64,000 bases of DNA from Streptomyces sp. NBC_01142 (GTDB lineage: Bacteria; Actinomycetota; Actinomycetes; Streptomycetales; Streptomycetaceae). The notes under the pieces are model-generated. The model saw only the letters and a list, made by a program, of their open reading frames with translations, did no database searches and was not told the origin of the DNA. Position numbers and translations under genes: made by a program. Positions 55,544-64,000 of this stretch are shown here, one piece after another. Where the stretch lies: assembly GCF_026341125.1 (NCBI RefSeq), contig NZ_JAPEOR010000001.1:310001-374000 (forward strand), in the 5' to 3' direction. Numbering within the stretch: the first letter of the stretch is position 1; every line of letters begins with the position of its first letter.

Positions 55544-57473
55544 TGATGGCCTCCTTGAGAGCCGTGGCCAGCTGCTCGGCCTTGAACGGCATGCCGTTGA
55601 CCTGTGTGTAGCTGTGCGCGTCGACCAGATATCTCGCCCGGATCAGAGTGGCGAGCTGGCCGAGGTTCATCTCGGGAACCACTACCTTCTCGTAACGCTC
55701 CAGAACCTCCCCGAGATTCCTCGGGAACGGGTTGAGGTGGCGCAGATGGGCCTGTGCGACGGGGATTCCGGCGGTGCGCAGACGGCGTACGGCGGCGGTG
55801 ATCGGGCCGTACGTCGATCCCCAGCCCAGGACCAGGGTTGTCGCGTCGTGCGGATCGTCGACCTCGAGGTCCGGGATCTCGATGCCGTCGATCTTGGCCT
55901 GGCGGATCCGGACCATGAAGTCGTGGTTGGCCGGGTCGTAGGAGATGTTGCCGGTGCCGTCCTGCTTCTCGATACCGCCGATGCGGTGTTCGAGACCGGG
56001 CGTGCCGGGCACCGCCCAGGGGCGGGCCAGGGTCTGCGGGTCGCGCTTGTAGGGCCAGAAGACCTCGGTGCCGTCGGCCAGCTCATGGTTGGGTCCGGTC
56101 GCGAACTGCACGCGCAGATCCGGGAGTTCGTCGATCTCCGGGATGCGCCACGGCTCGGAGCCGTTGGCAAGATAGCCGTCGCTCAGGAGAAAGACGGGGG
56201 TGCGGTAGGCGAGCGCGATGCGGGCCGCGTCGATGACGGCGTCGAAGCAGTCGGCGGGCGTACGCGGGGCGACGACCGGGACGGGAGCCTCGCCGTTCCT
56301 GCCGTACATGGCCTGGAGCAGGTCGGCCTGTTCGGTCTTGGTCGGCAGCCCTGTGGAGGGGCCGCCGCGCTGGATGGCGACCACCAGCAGCGGCAGCTCG
56401 AGGGAGACCGCGAGACCGATCGTCTCCGACTTCAGCGACACACCCGGACCCGAGGTCGTGGTGACGGCGAGCGCGCCGCCGAAGGCCGCTCCGAGAGCCG
56501 CGCCGATGGCGGCGATCTCGTCCTCGGCCTGGAAGGTCCGTACGCCGAAGTTCTTGTGCTTGGAGAGCTCGTGCAGGATGTCGGAGGCCGGCGTGATGGG
56601 GTACGAGCCCAGATAGAGCGGCAGATCGGCCTGCTTGCTCGCGGCGATCAGCCCGTAGGACAGGGCCAGGTTCCCGGAGATATTGCGGTAGGTGCCGGCG
56701 GGGAACGCCTTGCTGGCGGGCGCGACCTCGTAGGAGACGGCGAAGTCCTCGGTCGTCTCGCCGAAGTTCCACCCGGCGCGGAACGCCGCGATGTTCGCCT
56801 CGGCGATCTGGGGCTTCTTGGCGAACTTGGTCCGCAGGAAGGTCTCGGTACCCTCGGTCGGCCGGTGGTACATCCAGCTCAGCAGCCCGAGCGCGAACAT
56901 GTTCTTGGAACGCTCGGCCTCCTTGCGGGAGAGCCCGAACTCCTTGAGCGCCTCGATGGTCAGCGTCGTCAGCGGCACGGGGTGGACGTGATACGCCTCC
57001 AGCGAACCGTCCTCCAGCGGGGAGGTGTCGTAGCCCACCTTGGCCATTGCGCGCTTGGCGAACTCGTCGGTGTTGACGATGATCTCGCCGCCGCGCGGCA
57101 CATCGGCGATATTCGCCTTGAGCGCGGCCGGGTTCATCGCGACCAGTACGGTCGGCGCGTCGCCCGGGGTGAGAATGTCGTGGTCGGCGAAGTGCAGCTG
57201 GAAGCTGGAGACGCCGGGGAGGGTTCCGGCAGGCGCCCGGATCTCGGCGGGGAAGTTCGGCAGCGTGGAGAGGTCGTTTCCGAACGACGCGGTCTCCGAG
57301 GTGAACCTGTCACCCGTGAGCTGCATACCGTCACCGGAGTCACCCGCGAAGCGGATGATCACCCGGTCCAGTCGGCGGATTTCCTTGTCACCGGCGGGCC
57401 TGCGTTGCTCACCGACGAGCGCCTCATCGGGATCATCGGCCTGCTCGGCTGGGCTACTGACCTGGCTGGTCAC
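55536..57473 (-). CDS. korA: 2-oxoacid:ferredoxin oxidoreductase alpha subunit (gamma-alpha fusion)
   Basis: A 645-residue protein with the gamma domain at the N terminus (residues 35-215: VIIRFAGDSGDGMQLTGDRF) fused to the alpha domain (from about 245: YRNISGNLALSYGLIAASKQADLPLYLGSYPITPASDILHELSKHK). GTG at 57473 is chosen because of an AAGGAGGT site seven bases upstream. The fused form matches actinobacterial KorA. It produces low-potential ferredoxin, which may feed a ferredoxin-type complex I; the second nuo cluster starts 4 kb away. Confidence 0.93.
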
Positions 57474-57721
57474 TGAACTGGACCTCCTTCGAGGCGGCTG
57501 CTCGGGCCCGGCCGGCCCACCGGCCGTCCCATTAGCCACCCTACGTCCGTAAAGGTGGCCTTCCTTGGACCGTTCGCATGCCGGACGTCCTTTTGGGACG
57601 TCCAGGTGCCCTGGACTGCCATGCTGCGCTCGCCTCCCGGGTCCTTCTGGAAAGACGTTCCCCACTCATTCTTTGGTGCCGGGTCTGCCGTTCACTCAAT
57701 ATCTGACAGAGTGTCAGTCAA

Positions 57722-58438
57722 TCAGGTCTTGAGGTAGGTCAGCACCGCAAGTACACGCCGGTGATCTCCATCGCTGGGGGACAGCCCGAGCTTCAAGAAG
57801 ATGTTGCTTACATGCTTTTCCACCGCGCCGTCGCTCACCACCAGCTGCCTGGCGACCGCGGAGTTCGTCCGGCCCTCGGCCATCAGCCCCAGGACCTCCC
57901 GCTCACGCGGCGTGAGCCCCGCCAGCACGTCCTGCTTACGGCTCCGGCCCAGCAACTGCGCCACCACCTCCGGGTCCAGCGCCGTGCCACCCCGCGCCAC
58001 TCTGACCACGGCGTCCACGAACTCGCGCACCTCGGCGACCCGGTCCTTGAGGAGATAACCCACCCCGCGGCTGCTGCCCGCGAGCAGCTCGGTGGCGTAC
58101 TGCTCCTCCACGTACTGCGACAGGACCAGCACCCCGATGCCGGGATGGTCCCGGCGCAGCCGCACCGCCGCCCGTACGCCCTCATCCGTGTGGGTGGGCG
58201 GCATCCGTACGTCCGCGACCACCACATCCGGCAGCGCGTCCTGCGCGGCCAGGTCCCCGACCGTCTTGATCAGCGCGTCCGCGTCGCCCACTCCGGCGAC
58301 GACGTCGTGCCCGCGGTCGGTCAACAGCCGGGTCAGCCCCTCCCGAAGCAGCACTGAATCCTCGGCGATGACGACCCGCACCCTGTCCTCCACAACCCTG
58401 AAGCCCCCATGTCGATCTTCTTCCCGCCCCTGCGTCAT
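57722..58438 (-). CDS. NarL/LuxR-type response regulator
   Basis: A response regulator of about 238 residues. The receiver domain runs from [16 protein letters not shown], with the phospho-acceptor Asp in [10 protein letters not shown] (D76 from the ATG at 58438). The LuxR helix-turn-helix is [45 protein letters not shown]. The start is uncertain: ATG 58438, or a GTG at 58393 immediately before the receiver domain. It lies downstream of two paralogous histidine kinases and is the probable partner of both. Confidence 0.85.
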   Translation of the reverse strand: MTQGREEDRHGGFRVVEDRVRVVIAEDSVLLREGLTRLLTDRGHDVVAGVGDADALIKTVGDLAAQDALPDVVVADVRMPPTHTDEGVRAAVRLRRDHPGIGVLVLSQYVEEQYATELLAGSSRGVGYLLKDRVAEVREFVDAVVRVARGGTALDPEVVAQLLGRSRKQDVLAGLTPREREVLGLMAEGRTNSAVARQLVVSDGAVEKHVSNIFLKLGLSPSDGDHRRVLAVLTYLKT

Positions 58439-58471
58439 CAGCATCCCAGCATTCGGACCCGATCGTGCCAA

Positions 58472-58781
58472 GGCTCGGGGAATAGGCAGGGATTATGCGA
58501 CCGGGCGGGGGCCGGGCGGCCGGACGGACCTGCGGCGGGGGCAAGCGAGCGGGGTCTCCGGGGGGCGGGCACTCGGCGCCCGGCGCCCGTGGTCCGGCGC
58601 CCGTGGTCCGGGGTCCGGGGTCCGGGGTCCGGGGTCCGCGCGAGTGGACCGGCGGGCGTCGGGTGACGGGGTCGGCGGTCGGGCCGCGGCGGGTCGGCGG
58701 TCGGGGGCGGTGCGAGCGGTGGTCGGGGCGCGCCGGGTCGGGCGGGCGGGAGCACCGCTCGCCGGACCGTGAGGCGAACCG
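58472..58781. other. GC-rich spacer with short tandem repeats
   Basis: Between the response regulator and the first kinase. It contains three GGCGCCCG(T)GGTCC-type units and at least four GGGGTCC units in 58575-58640, and further GGTCGG/CGGGCG runs to 58760. No gene is convincing. The spacing suggests a separate promoter for the regulator. Confidence 0.6.
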
Positions 58782-60176
58782 TCAGCCACGCCAGGGGAGT
58801 TCGGCCGTGATCGTCGTCGGCCCGCCGGCCGGCGAGTCCACGGCCAGGATCCCGTCCACCGCGTTCAGCCGCTCCGTCAGGCCCGCGAGGCCGCTGCCCG
58901 CCGAGCCTGCGGCGGAGCCGCCGACGGGCGGCGTCGCGCCACCCCGGCCGTCGTCCGTGACCTGCAGCATCAGCCGGTCCTGGGCGCGCCATACATCGAC
59001 CGTGGCGCGGCTCGCCCGTGCGTGCTTGCTGACGTTCTGGAGCAGCTCGGAGACGGTGAAGTAGGCGATGCCCTCGATGGCGGGCGTCGGCCTGGCCGGC
59101 AGGTCCACCTCCACCGTCACCGGGACGGTGCAGCGCGATGCGACGGAGGAGAGGGCGGCGTCGAGGCCGCGGTCGGTGAGGACGGCGGGGTGGATGCCGC
59201 GGGCGAGATCGCGCAGCTCCTGCAGCGCCACCTTCACCTCGCCGTGCGCCTCGCCCACCATCCGTGCGGCCGCGGTCGTGTCCAGTGCGTCCCCGCTGAG
59301 CTTCTCCTTGGCGAGACCGAGGTCCATGGCGAGGGCGACCAGGCGGGCCTGCGCCCCATCGTGCAGATCGCGCTCGATACGGCGCAGATCCGCGGCCGCC
59401 GTGTCGACCACGACGCCCCGGTCCGACTCCAGCTCGACGACGCGGGTGGCGAGCCGGGAGGGCCCGAGGAGCCCGGCGACCATCAGCCGGTCCACGCTCA
59501 CCAGGCCGCGCATGAGCCACGGGGTGGCGAGCGTGATGACCAGGCCGGCCAGGCTGGTCACGGCGAGCTCGAAGGGATTGTCCAGATAGAAGCGGCGTGT
59601 GCCGTCGCCGTACAGCTGCAGGCCGTCCTGGCCGGCGTACACGGGGAAGACCCAGTGGTAGAGGGGGTAGAGCAGCAGCACCCAGCCGGACACCCAGAAG
59701 GTCAGCGAGACGCAGAAGGCGAAGACGGCCCACGGGAAGTGCAGCACCGCGTAGAGGAGGTGCCGCCAGGACGCCCCGCTCTTGAGGACCGCGCCGACCC
59801 AGGACATCAGTCCGCTCTTCCGGGCGCGCAGGGGCGCGGGGTCGGCCACGTCGAGGCGCAGCAGCCCGCGGGCCCGCGCCCGCTCCAGCGCGCCGAGGCC
59901 GCGGCAGCCGACCAGACCGGCGGCCAGGACCGGGATGCCGAGGAAGGTGATCAGCAGCCCCGCGCCGAGCGAGACGGTCGTGACCGCGAAGGTGAAGAAC
60001 ACGATGCTGATCGGGAGGCTCAGCATCAGATAACCGAACTCGCGCCAGGTGCGGCCCTCGAGCGGTACGCGCAGTGCCGGAGGGAGGAAGTGGTTCCGGG
60101 GCTCTGCGCGCCCAGTCCCTTCCGGTCGGTAATCCGTGGCCATCGAATGCGTCCGTTCTGCGATGCGGGCTGTCAT
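58782..60176 (-). CDS. Sensor histidine kinase (HisKA_3), copy 1
   Basis: A 464-residue membrane kinase. Four or five hydrophobic segments occupy residues 45-215. The phospho-acceptor His is H272 in RRIERDLHDGAQARLVALAMDLGLAKEKL. The N-box (SELLQNVSKHARAS) and G-boxes (DDGRGG ... GSGLAGLTERL) of the ATPase domain follow. From the dimerisation domain to the end it is very close to the second kinase at 60268. ATG start, upstream of the regulator gene on the same strand. Confidence 0.9.
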   Translation of the reverse strand: MTARIAERTHSMATDYRPEGTGRAEPRNHFLPPALRVPLEGRTWREFGYLMLSLPISIVFFTFAVTTVSLGAGLLITFLGIPVLAAGLVGCRGLGALERARARGLLRLDVADPAPLRARKSGLMSWVGAVLKSGASWRHLLYAVLHFPWAVFAFCVSLTFWVSGWVLLLYPLYHWVFPVYAGQDGLQLYGDGTRRFYLDNPFELAVTSLAGLVITLATPWLMRGLVSVDRLMVAGLLGPSRLATRVVELESDRGVVVDTAAADLRRIERDLHDGAQARLVALAMDLGLAKEKLSGDALDTTAAARMVGEAHGEVKVALQELRDLARGIHPAVLTDRGLDAALSSVASRCTVPVTVEVDLPARPTPAIEGIAYFTVSELLQNVSKHARASRATVDVWRAQDRLMLQVTDDGRGGATPPVGGSAAGSAGSGLAGLTERLNAVDGILAVDSPAGGPTTITAELPWRG

Positions 60177-60267
60177 GACTCAACACTGCTGGGGTGGACG
60201 GCCACCCACCATGAGGGCCGTATCCGTCTTGGGCGGGGGTTTTCCCCACCATGGGCGGGCGTGCACG

Positions 60268-61452
60268 TCAGCGCTTGCCGCGCTCCCGCCACGGCAGCTC
60301 CGCCGTGATCGTCGTCGGCCCGCCGGCCGGCGAGTCCAGGACGAAGAGCCCGTCCACCGCGCCCAGCCGCTCAGCCAGCCCGGCCATACCCGTGCCGCCG
60401 TCCAGGCTCGCCCCGCCGCGCCCGTCGTCCTGGACCTGGATCAGCAGCCGGTCGCCGGCCCGCCACACATCCACCGAGGCGTTCTTCGCCTGCGCGTGCT
60501 TGCTGACGTTCTGGAGCAGCTCGGAGACGGTGAAGTACGCGATGCCCTCGATCGCCTCGGCCGGTCGTTCCGCCAGCTCGACGGTCACCTTCACCGGGGC
60601 CGTACAGCGCGATGCGACGGAGGAAAGGGCGGCGTCGAGGCCGCGGTCGGTGAGGACGGCGGGGTGGATGCCGCGGGCGAGATCGCGCAGCTCCTGCAGC
60701 GCGAGCTTCACCTCGCCGTGCGCCTCGTCGACCATCGCCGCCGCAGCGGTCGTGTCCAGTGCGTCCCCGCTGAGTTTCTCCTTCGCGAGCCCGAGCCCCA
60801 TGGCGAGTGCCACGAGCCGTGCCTGCGCCCCGTCGTGCAGATCGCGCTCGATACGGCGCAGATCCGCCGCGGCCGTATCGACGACCACCCCCCGGTCGGA
60901 CTCCAACTCCGCGATGCGCCGTTCCAGTTCGTTGGAGGGCGAGAGCAGGCCTCGCACCATCGCACGATCGGCGTTGGCCATGCCGCGCGCAATGAAGGGA
61001 AGTACCGGCCAGAGCACGAACAGGCTCACCAGCGTGACGCCGAAGGTCAGCACGCCCCAGGGCAGCCGGACGAAGCAGTACAGCACCGTCCGCCACGCGA
61101 CCGGGTCCTTCAGTCTCATCCACAGCCGGGGGACGAAGCCGTCGGTGCGCCGCGGCCCGTGCAGCGGGCTCGGCTCCTCGATCCGTATGCCGAGCAGCGC
61201 ACGGGCCCGGGCCCGCTCCCTCCCGCCGAGGCCGCGCGCCCCCGCGAGCCCCAGGGCGAGCAGTGGCAGACCGATCACCGTCACCGTCAGTGCCACGCTG
61301 GTGAAAATTGTGAACGCAACGTAAACAAAACCGATCAAGGCCATCGGCAGATTGAGGAGGAGGTGCGCGATCTCCCTCCAGGTGTGGCGGCCGAAGGCGA
61401 AGCGCGCAGGTGGCGGCCGGTCGTTGTCGGGGGCGGTGATGCTCGCGGTCAT
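60268..61452 (-). CDS. Sensor histidine kinase (HisKA_3), copy 2
   Basis: A 394-residue paralogue of the previous kinase. H206 in RRIERDLHDGAQARLVALAMGLGLAKEKL is the phospho-acceptor, and the ATPase domain ends TITAELPWRERGKR. The kinase halves are nearly the same, but the membrane sensor part is shorter by about 65 residues and differs. The two genes are 91 bases apart on one strand and share a single response regulator downstream. ATG at 61452; divergent from nuoA2 with 184 bases between starts. Confidence 0.9.
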   Translation of the reverse strand: MTASITAPDNDRPPPARFAFGRHTWREIAHLLLNLPMALIGFVYVAFTIFTSVALTVTVIGLPLLALGLAGARGLGGRERARARALLGIRIEEPSPLHGPRRTDGFVPRLWMRLKDPVAWRTVLYCFVRLPWGVLTFGVTLVSLFVLWPVLPFIARGMANADRAMVRGLLSPSNELERRIAELESDRGVVVDTAAADLRRIERDLHDGAQARLVALAMGLGLAKEKLSGDALDTTAAAAMVDEAHGEVKLALQELRDLARGIHPAVLTDRGLDAALSSVASRCTAPVKVTVELAERPAEAIEGIAYFTVSELLQNVSKHAQAKNASVDVWRAGDRLLIQVQDDGRGGASLDGGTGMAGLAERLGAVDGLFVLDSPAGGPTTITAELPWRERGKR

Positions 61453-61636
61453 GGCGCCCAGCCTGCCGGGCCGGGTCGTCGCACGCCATGGGGTACATGG
61501 GTGGGATGAAGTAGGGATAACCCCACCGGATGCGTGACGCGACTGCTTACGCTCGCTTTAGCAGGGCCTAGACTCCCGTGCGTACGGACAGATCGTCGAA
61601 CAGGTCGCCAACGACGTCAGGGAGCGAGGGGCGGAC

Positions 61637-62035
61637 GTGCCGGAACCGACCGTGGTCGTGCTCGCGGCGGACTATTTCGAGAGCTATTCGGTCATCGGAC
61701 TGCTCGCGATGATCGGCGTGCTGTTCGTCGCCGTGGCCTTCGGTGCGGGCCGTCTGCTGCGCCCGGTAGTGCCGACGCCGGAGAAACTGCTGACGTACGA
61801 ATGCGGAGTGGACCCGGTGGGTGAGGGCTGGGCGCACACCCAGGTCCGCTACTACGTCTACGCCTTTCTGTACGTGATCTTCGCAGTCGACTCGATCTTC
61901 CTCTTCCCGTGGGCGACGATCTTCGCCGCCCCCGGATACGGCGCGACGACGCTCGTGGAGATGTTCATCTTCCTCGGCTTCCTGGCCGTGGGACTGCTCT
62001 ACGCATGGAAGAAGGGCGTCCTGTCATGGACGTGA
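61637..62035 (+). CDS. nuoA2: NADH-quinone oxidoreductase subunit A, second locus
   Basis: A 132-residue NuoA paralogue with three helices and the conserved loop [43 protein letters not shown]. It is only distantly related to the NuoA at 12515. Start GTG follows GAGCGAGGGG. It is the first gene of a second complex I cluster and overlaps nuoB2 by ten bases. Confidence 0.93.
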   Translation: MPEPTVVVLAADYFESYSVIGLLAMIGVLFVAVAFGAGRLLRPVVPTPEKLLTYECGVDPVGEGWAHTQVRYYVYAFLYVIFAVDSIFLFPWATIFAAPGYGATTLVEMFIFLGFLAVGLLYAWKKGVLSWT

Positions 62036-62673
62036 CCCCGGAACTCCTTCCGGAGCCCAAGCGCCTGGGCGCCCTCGCCCGCCTGGCCCCGGAACCCATG
62101 AAGGTGGTCCTCAACTGGGGCCGCCGCTACAGCCTCTGGGTCTTCAACTTCGGGCTCGCCTGCTGCGCGATCGAGTTCATCGCGGCGTCGATGGCGCGGC
62201 ACGACTTCATCCGGCTCGGTGTGATCCCCTTCGCGCCCGGCCCGCGCCAGGCGGACCTGATGGTCGTCTCGGGCACGGTGACGGACAAGATGGCGCCGGC
62301 GGTGAAGCGTCTGTACGAGCAGATGCCCGAGCCCAAGTACGTCATCTCCTTCGGCGCCTGCTCCAACTGCGGCGGCCCGTACTGGGACTCGTACTCTGTG
62401 ACCAAGGGCGTCGACCAGATCATCCCGGTCGACGTGTACGTCCCCGGCTGCCCGCCGCGGCCCGAGGCGCTGCTCCAGGGGATTCTGAAGCTCCAGGAGA
62501 AGATCGCGCGGGAGTCGCTCGCCGAGCGGTACGGGACAGGCGGCCCGCGGACCTCCACCGCCGCGCTGCAGAGCGGCCTGGTCACCCCGCCGCCCGCTCC
62601 GGCTCCGTCTCCGGCTCCGTCTCCGTCTCCGGGTTCGGCTCAGGCTCCGGGGGAGGGGGAGGGCGACAAGTGA
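62026..62673 (+). CDS. nuoB2: NADH-quinone oxidoreductase subunit B, second locus
   Basis: A 215-residue NuoB paralogue. Cluster ligands C46-C47, C112 and C142 are conserved, with an additional C115 ([11 protein letters not shown]), a variant of the GxCASSGG motif of the first copy. The C-terminal 30 residues are a Pro/Ser-rich tail from repeated CCGGCTCCGTCT units. The GTG of nuoC2 overlaps its stop. Confidence 0.94.
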   Translation: MDVTPELLPEPKRLGALARLAPEPMKVVLNWGRRYSLWVFNFGLACCAIEFIAASMARHDFIRLGVIPFAPGPRQADLMVVSGTVTDKMAPAVKRLYEQMPEPKYVISFGACSNCGGPYWDSYSVTKGVDQIIPVDVYVPGCPPRPEALLQGILKLQEKIARESLAERYGTGGPRTSTAALQSGLVTPPPAPAPSPAPSPSPGSAQAPGEGEGDK

Positions 62674-63785
62674 CCTCCTACGACAGCCTCCCCGACGCCG
62701 TCACCGAGATCTTCGGTGAGGAAGCCACAGCCGAGCACGCCTACGACCTCCTCACGGTCGACGTCCCCGTCGGCTCCTGGATCTCCGCGCTCGAGATCGC
62801 CCGCGACAAGCTGGGCTGCACCTACTTCGACTGGCTGAGCGCTGTCGACGAGCCGGGCACGGGCTTCCGCGTCTGCGCCCATGTCGTCGCCCTCGAAGGC
62901 CACCGGGTCCGCCGGCTGCTGCTCCGCACCACGGTGCCGCACGAGGCCCCGGTCCTCGCCTCCGCGGTGACGGTCTACGCGGGCGCGGGCTGGCACGAGC
63001 GCGAGACGTACGAGATGTTCGGCGTCACCTTCACCGACCACCCGCATCTCGTCCCGCTGCTGCTCCCGGACGGCTTCGAGGGCTACCCGCTACGCAAGGA
63101 CTTCGTGCTCGCGGCCCGCGTCGTGAAGGCCTGGCCGGGCGCGAAGGAGCCGGGGGAGTCGGAGCACGGCGGCCCCAAGCGGCGCCAGATGCTCCCGCCC
63201 GGCGTTCCGGACCCGAACGAATGGGGCCCCCTCAAGGGCCAGCTCCCCCCTGCCCCCGCCCGCCCGGCCAGAGCGGCGCGCACGGCCGGCGCAACCGGCG
63301 ACCGCCCGCCGCGCCGCGCCCGCAGCGTGTCCGAGGGCTCGGCTTCCCAGGCACCGGAGACGCCGGCTGCCGCACCCGAGGCAGCGGCGCGGCCTCCCCG
63401 CCGCTCGCGGAGCGTGTCGGAGGGCTCAGCCTCCCAGCAGCCCGCGGCCGCCCCGGCTCCGGCCGCCCCGGCTCCGGGCGACGCTGCTTCGGAAACGGCC
63501 CCGGCTTCGGAAACGGCCCCGGCCCCGGAGACGGCCCCGGCCCCGCCGCGCAGCGCGGACGCTCCCTGGCACCACGCGCGCCCGGCCTTCGAGGACGCGC
63601 CCGAGCCCGAGGCCCCCGCCAAGCCCGCCGAGCCTGGAGCCCCCACCGAGCCCGAACCCGCCCCGGCAGAGGCGACCCCGGACTCAGCCACCCCGGCAGA
63701 GGCGACCCCGGACTCAGCCACCCCGACCACCGACTCGGTCGAACCCGCTGCCGACTCGGACGAACGCCCCGGAGGAGACGCGTGA
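62670..63785 (+). CDS. nuoC2: NADH-quinone oxidoreductase subunit C with long disordered tail, second locus
   Basis: The first 180 residues are a normal 30-kDa subunit ending in [40 protein letters not shown]. They are followed by about 190 residues of Pro/Ala/Glu/Ser-rich sequence not found in family members. The tail contains two copies of PPRR(A/S)[10 protein letters not shown], three [12 protein letters not shown] units and two [10 protein letters not shown] units. It stands where nuoD would be expected. Its stop overlaps the next gene (GTGA), nuoH2, so no nuoD, E, F or G is encoded in between. Confidence 0.9.
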   Translation: MTSYDSLPDAVTEIFGEEATAEHAYDLLTVDVPVGSWISALEIARDKLGCTYFDWLSAVDEPGTGFRVCAHVVALEGHRVRRLLLRTTVPHEAPVLASAVTVYAGAGWHERETYEMFGVTFTDHPHLVPLLLPDGFEGYPLRKDFVLAARVVKAWPGAKEPGESEHGGPKRRQMLPPGVPDPNEWGPLKGQLPPAPARPARAARTAGATGDRPPRRARSVSEGSASQAPETPAAAPEAAARPPRRSRSVSEGSASQQPAAAPAPAAPAPGDAASETAPASETAPAPETAPAPPRSADAPWHHARPAFEDAPEPEAPAKPAEPGAPTEPEPAPAEATPDSATPAEATPDSATPTTDSVEPAADSDERPGGDA

Positions 63786-64000
63786 ACGATCCTGCCGACG
63801 TCGCCATCCGGCTGGTTGCCATCTTTGCCGTGTTCCTTGTTCTTCCCCTCGTCATCGGGCAGACCGAGCACAAGGTGATGGCCCATATGCAGGGCCGCCT
63901 CGGCCCGATGTACGCGGGCGGTTTCCACGGCTGGGCCCAGCTCGTCGCGGACGGCGTGAAGTTCGCGCAGAAGGAAGACGTGGTCCCGGCGGGCGCCGAC
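63782..64000 (+). CDS. nuoH2: NADH-quinone oxidoreductase subunit H, second locus (partial)
   Basis: The N-terminal 73 residues of a NuoH paralogue, cut off by the window end: one membrane helix (LVAIFAVFLVLPLVIGQTEHKVMAHMQGRLGP) followed by the conserved region HGWAQLVADGVKFAQKED. The GTG start overlaps the nuoC2 stop by four bases. It confirms that the second cluster goes straight from subunit C to subunit H. Confidence 0.92.
   Translation, partial: MNDPADVAIRLVAIFAVFLVLPLVIGQTEHKVMAHMQGRLGPMYAGGFHGWAQLVADGVKFAQKEDVVPAGAD

Overview
The window reads as a Streptomyces chromosome segment. GC content is very high, GTG starts are common, and genes are often joined by ATGA, GTGA or TAATG stop/start overlaps. 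It holds a 14-gene nuoA-N operon, the start of a second nuo cluster, and a close homologue of the Streptomyces griseus aminopeptidase. The species cannot be named from sequence alone. No rRNA, tRNA, CRISPR array or intact mobile element was seen.

Layout. 1-5.6 kb: glutaminase, a large zinc-ribbon membrane protein, an acetyltransferase, and a geranylgeranyl-reductase-family flavoprotein that resembles the menaquinone reductase MenJ. 5.6-11 kb: an accessory patch with a decayed resolvase, two VOC (glyoxalase-fold) proteins around an AraC regulator, a truncated DUF1801-type gene, and a GlxA-type regulator divergent from an imine-reductase-like dehydrogenase. 11-12.5 kb: a secreted NlpC/P60 hydrolase and a long intergenic region with a CRP-like palindrome and a Rex-type operator. 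12.5-28.8 kb: nuoABCDEFGHIJKLMN, encoding the whole proton-pumping NADH:menaquinone oxidoreductase. A 70-codon extra ORF sits between nuoG and nuoH, and repeat-derived in-frame insertions lie in nuoD, nuoE and nuoF. The run ends at an 18-bp hairpin.

28.9-36.4 kb: a small lipoprotein, then a compact minus-strand unit: GntR regulator, AprB-like two-cluster ferredoxin, sulfonate/nitrate-type ABC transporter (binding protein with an unusual NosL-like tail, permease, ATPase), and an AprA-like flavoprotein fused to HEAT repeats. This is the best candidate for a poorly described system: uptake of an unknown, probably sulfur- or nitrogen-containing organic ion coupled to a cytoplasmic flavin/iron-sulfur redox enzyme. 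36.4-40.7 kb: a GPP34 protein coupled to fumarylacetoacetase, and a CocE/NonD hydrolase. 40.9-48.2 kb: polyprenyl diphosphate synthase (menaquinone tail), a secreted CHRD/DUF3455 protein, a LolA/RseB-like protein, an ABC exporter pair and the secreted M28 aminopeptidase. 48.2-49.8 kb: a decay zone where fragments of a TPR regulator, a DUF397 gene and a VOC gene meet.

49.8-64 kb: an SRPBCC protein, a small conserved protein, an MscS-like membrane protein, RarD, an NmrA/QorB-type reductase divergent from its HxlR regulator, KorAB (2-oxoacid:ferredoxin oxidoreductase), one response regulator with two paralogous histidine kinases, and the second nuo cluster (nuoA2-B2-C2-H2, running off the end). 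In that cluster nuoC2 is followed directly by nuoH2 with no nuoDEFG between. The respiratory theme is consistent: two complex I loci, quinone biosynthesis genes, KorAB making reduced ferredoxin, and a redox-sensor (Rex) operator ahead of nuoA. Many linkers and intergenic gaps carry short tandem repeats, and several of these have expanded inside reading frames.
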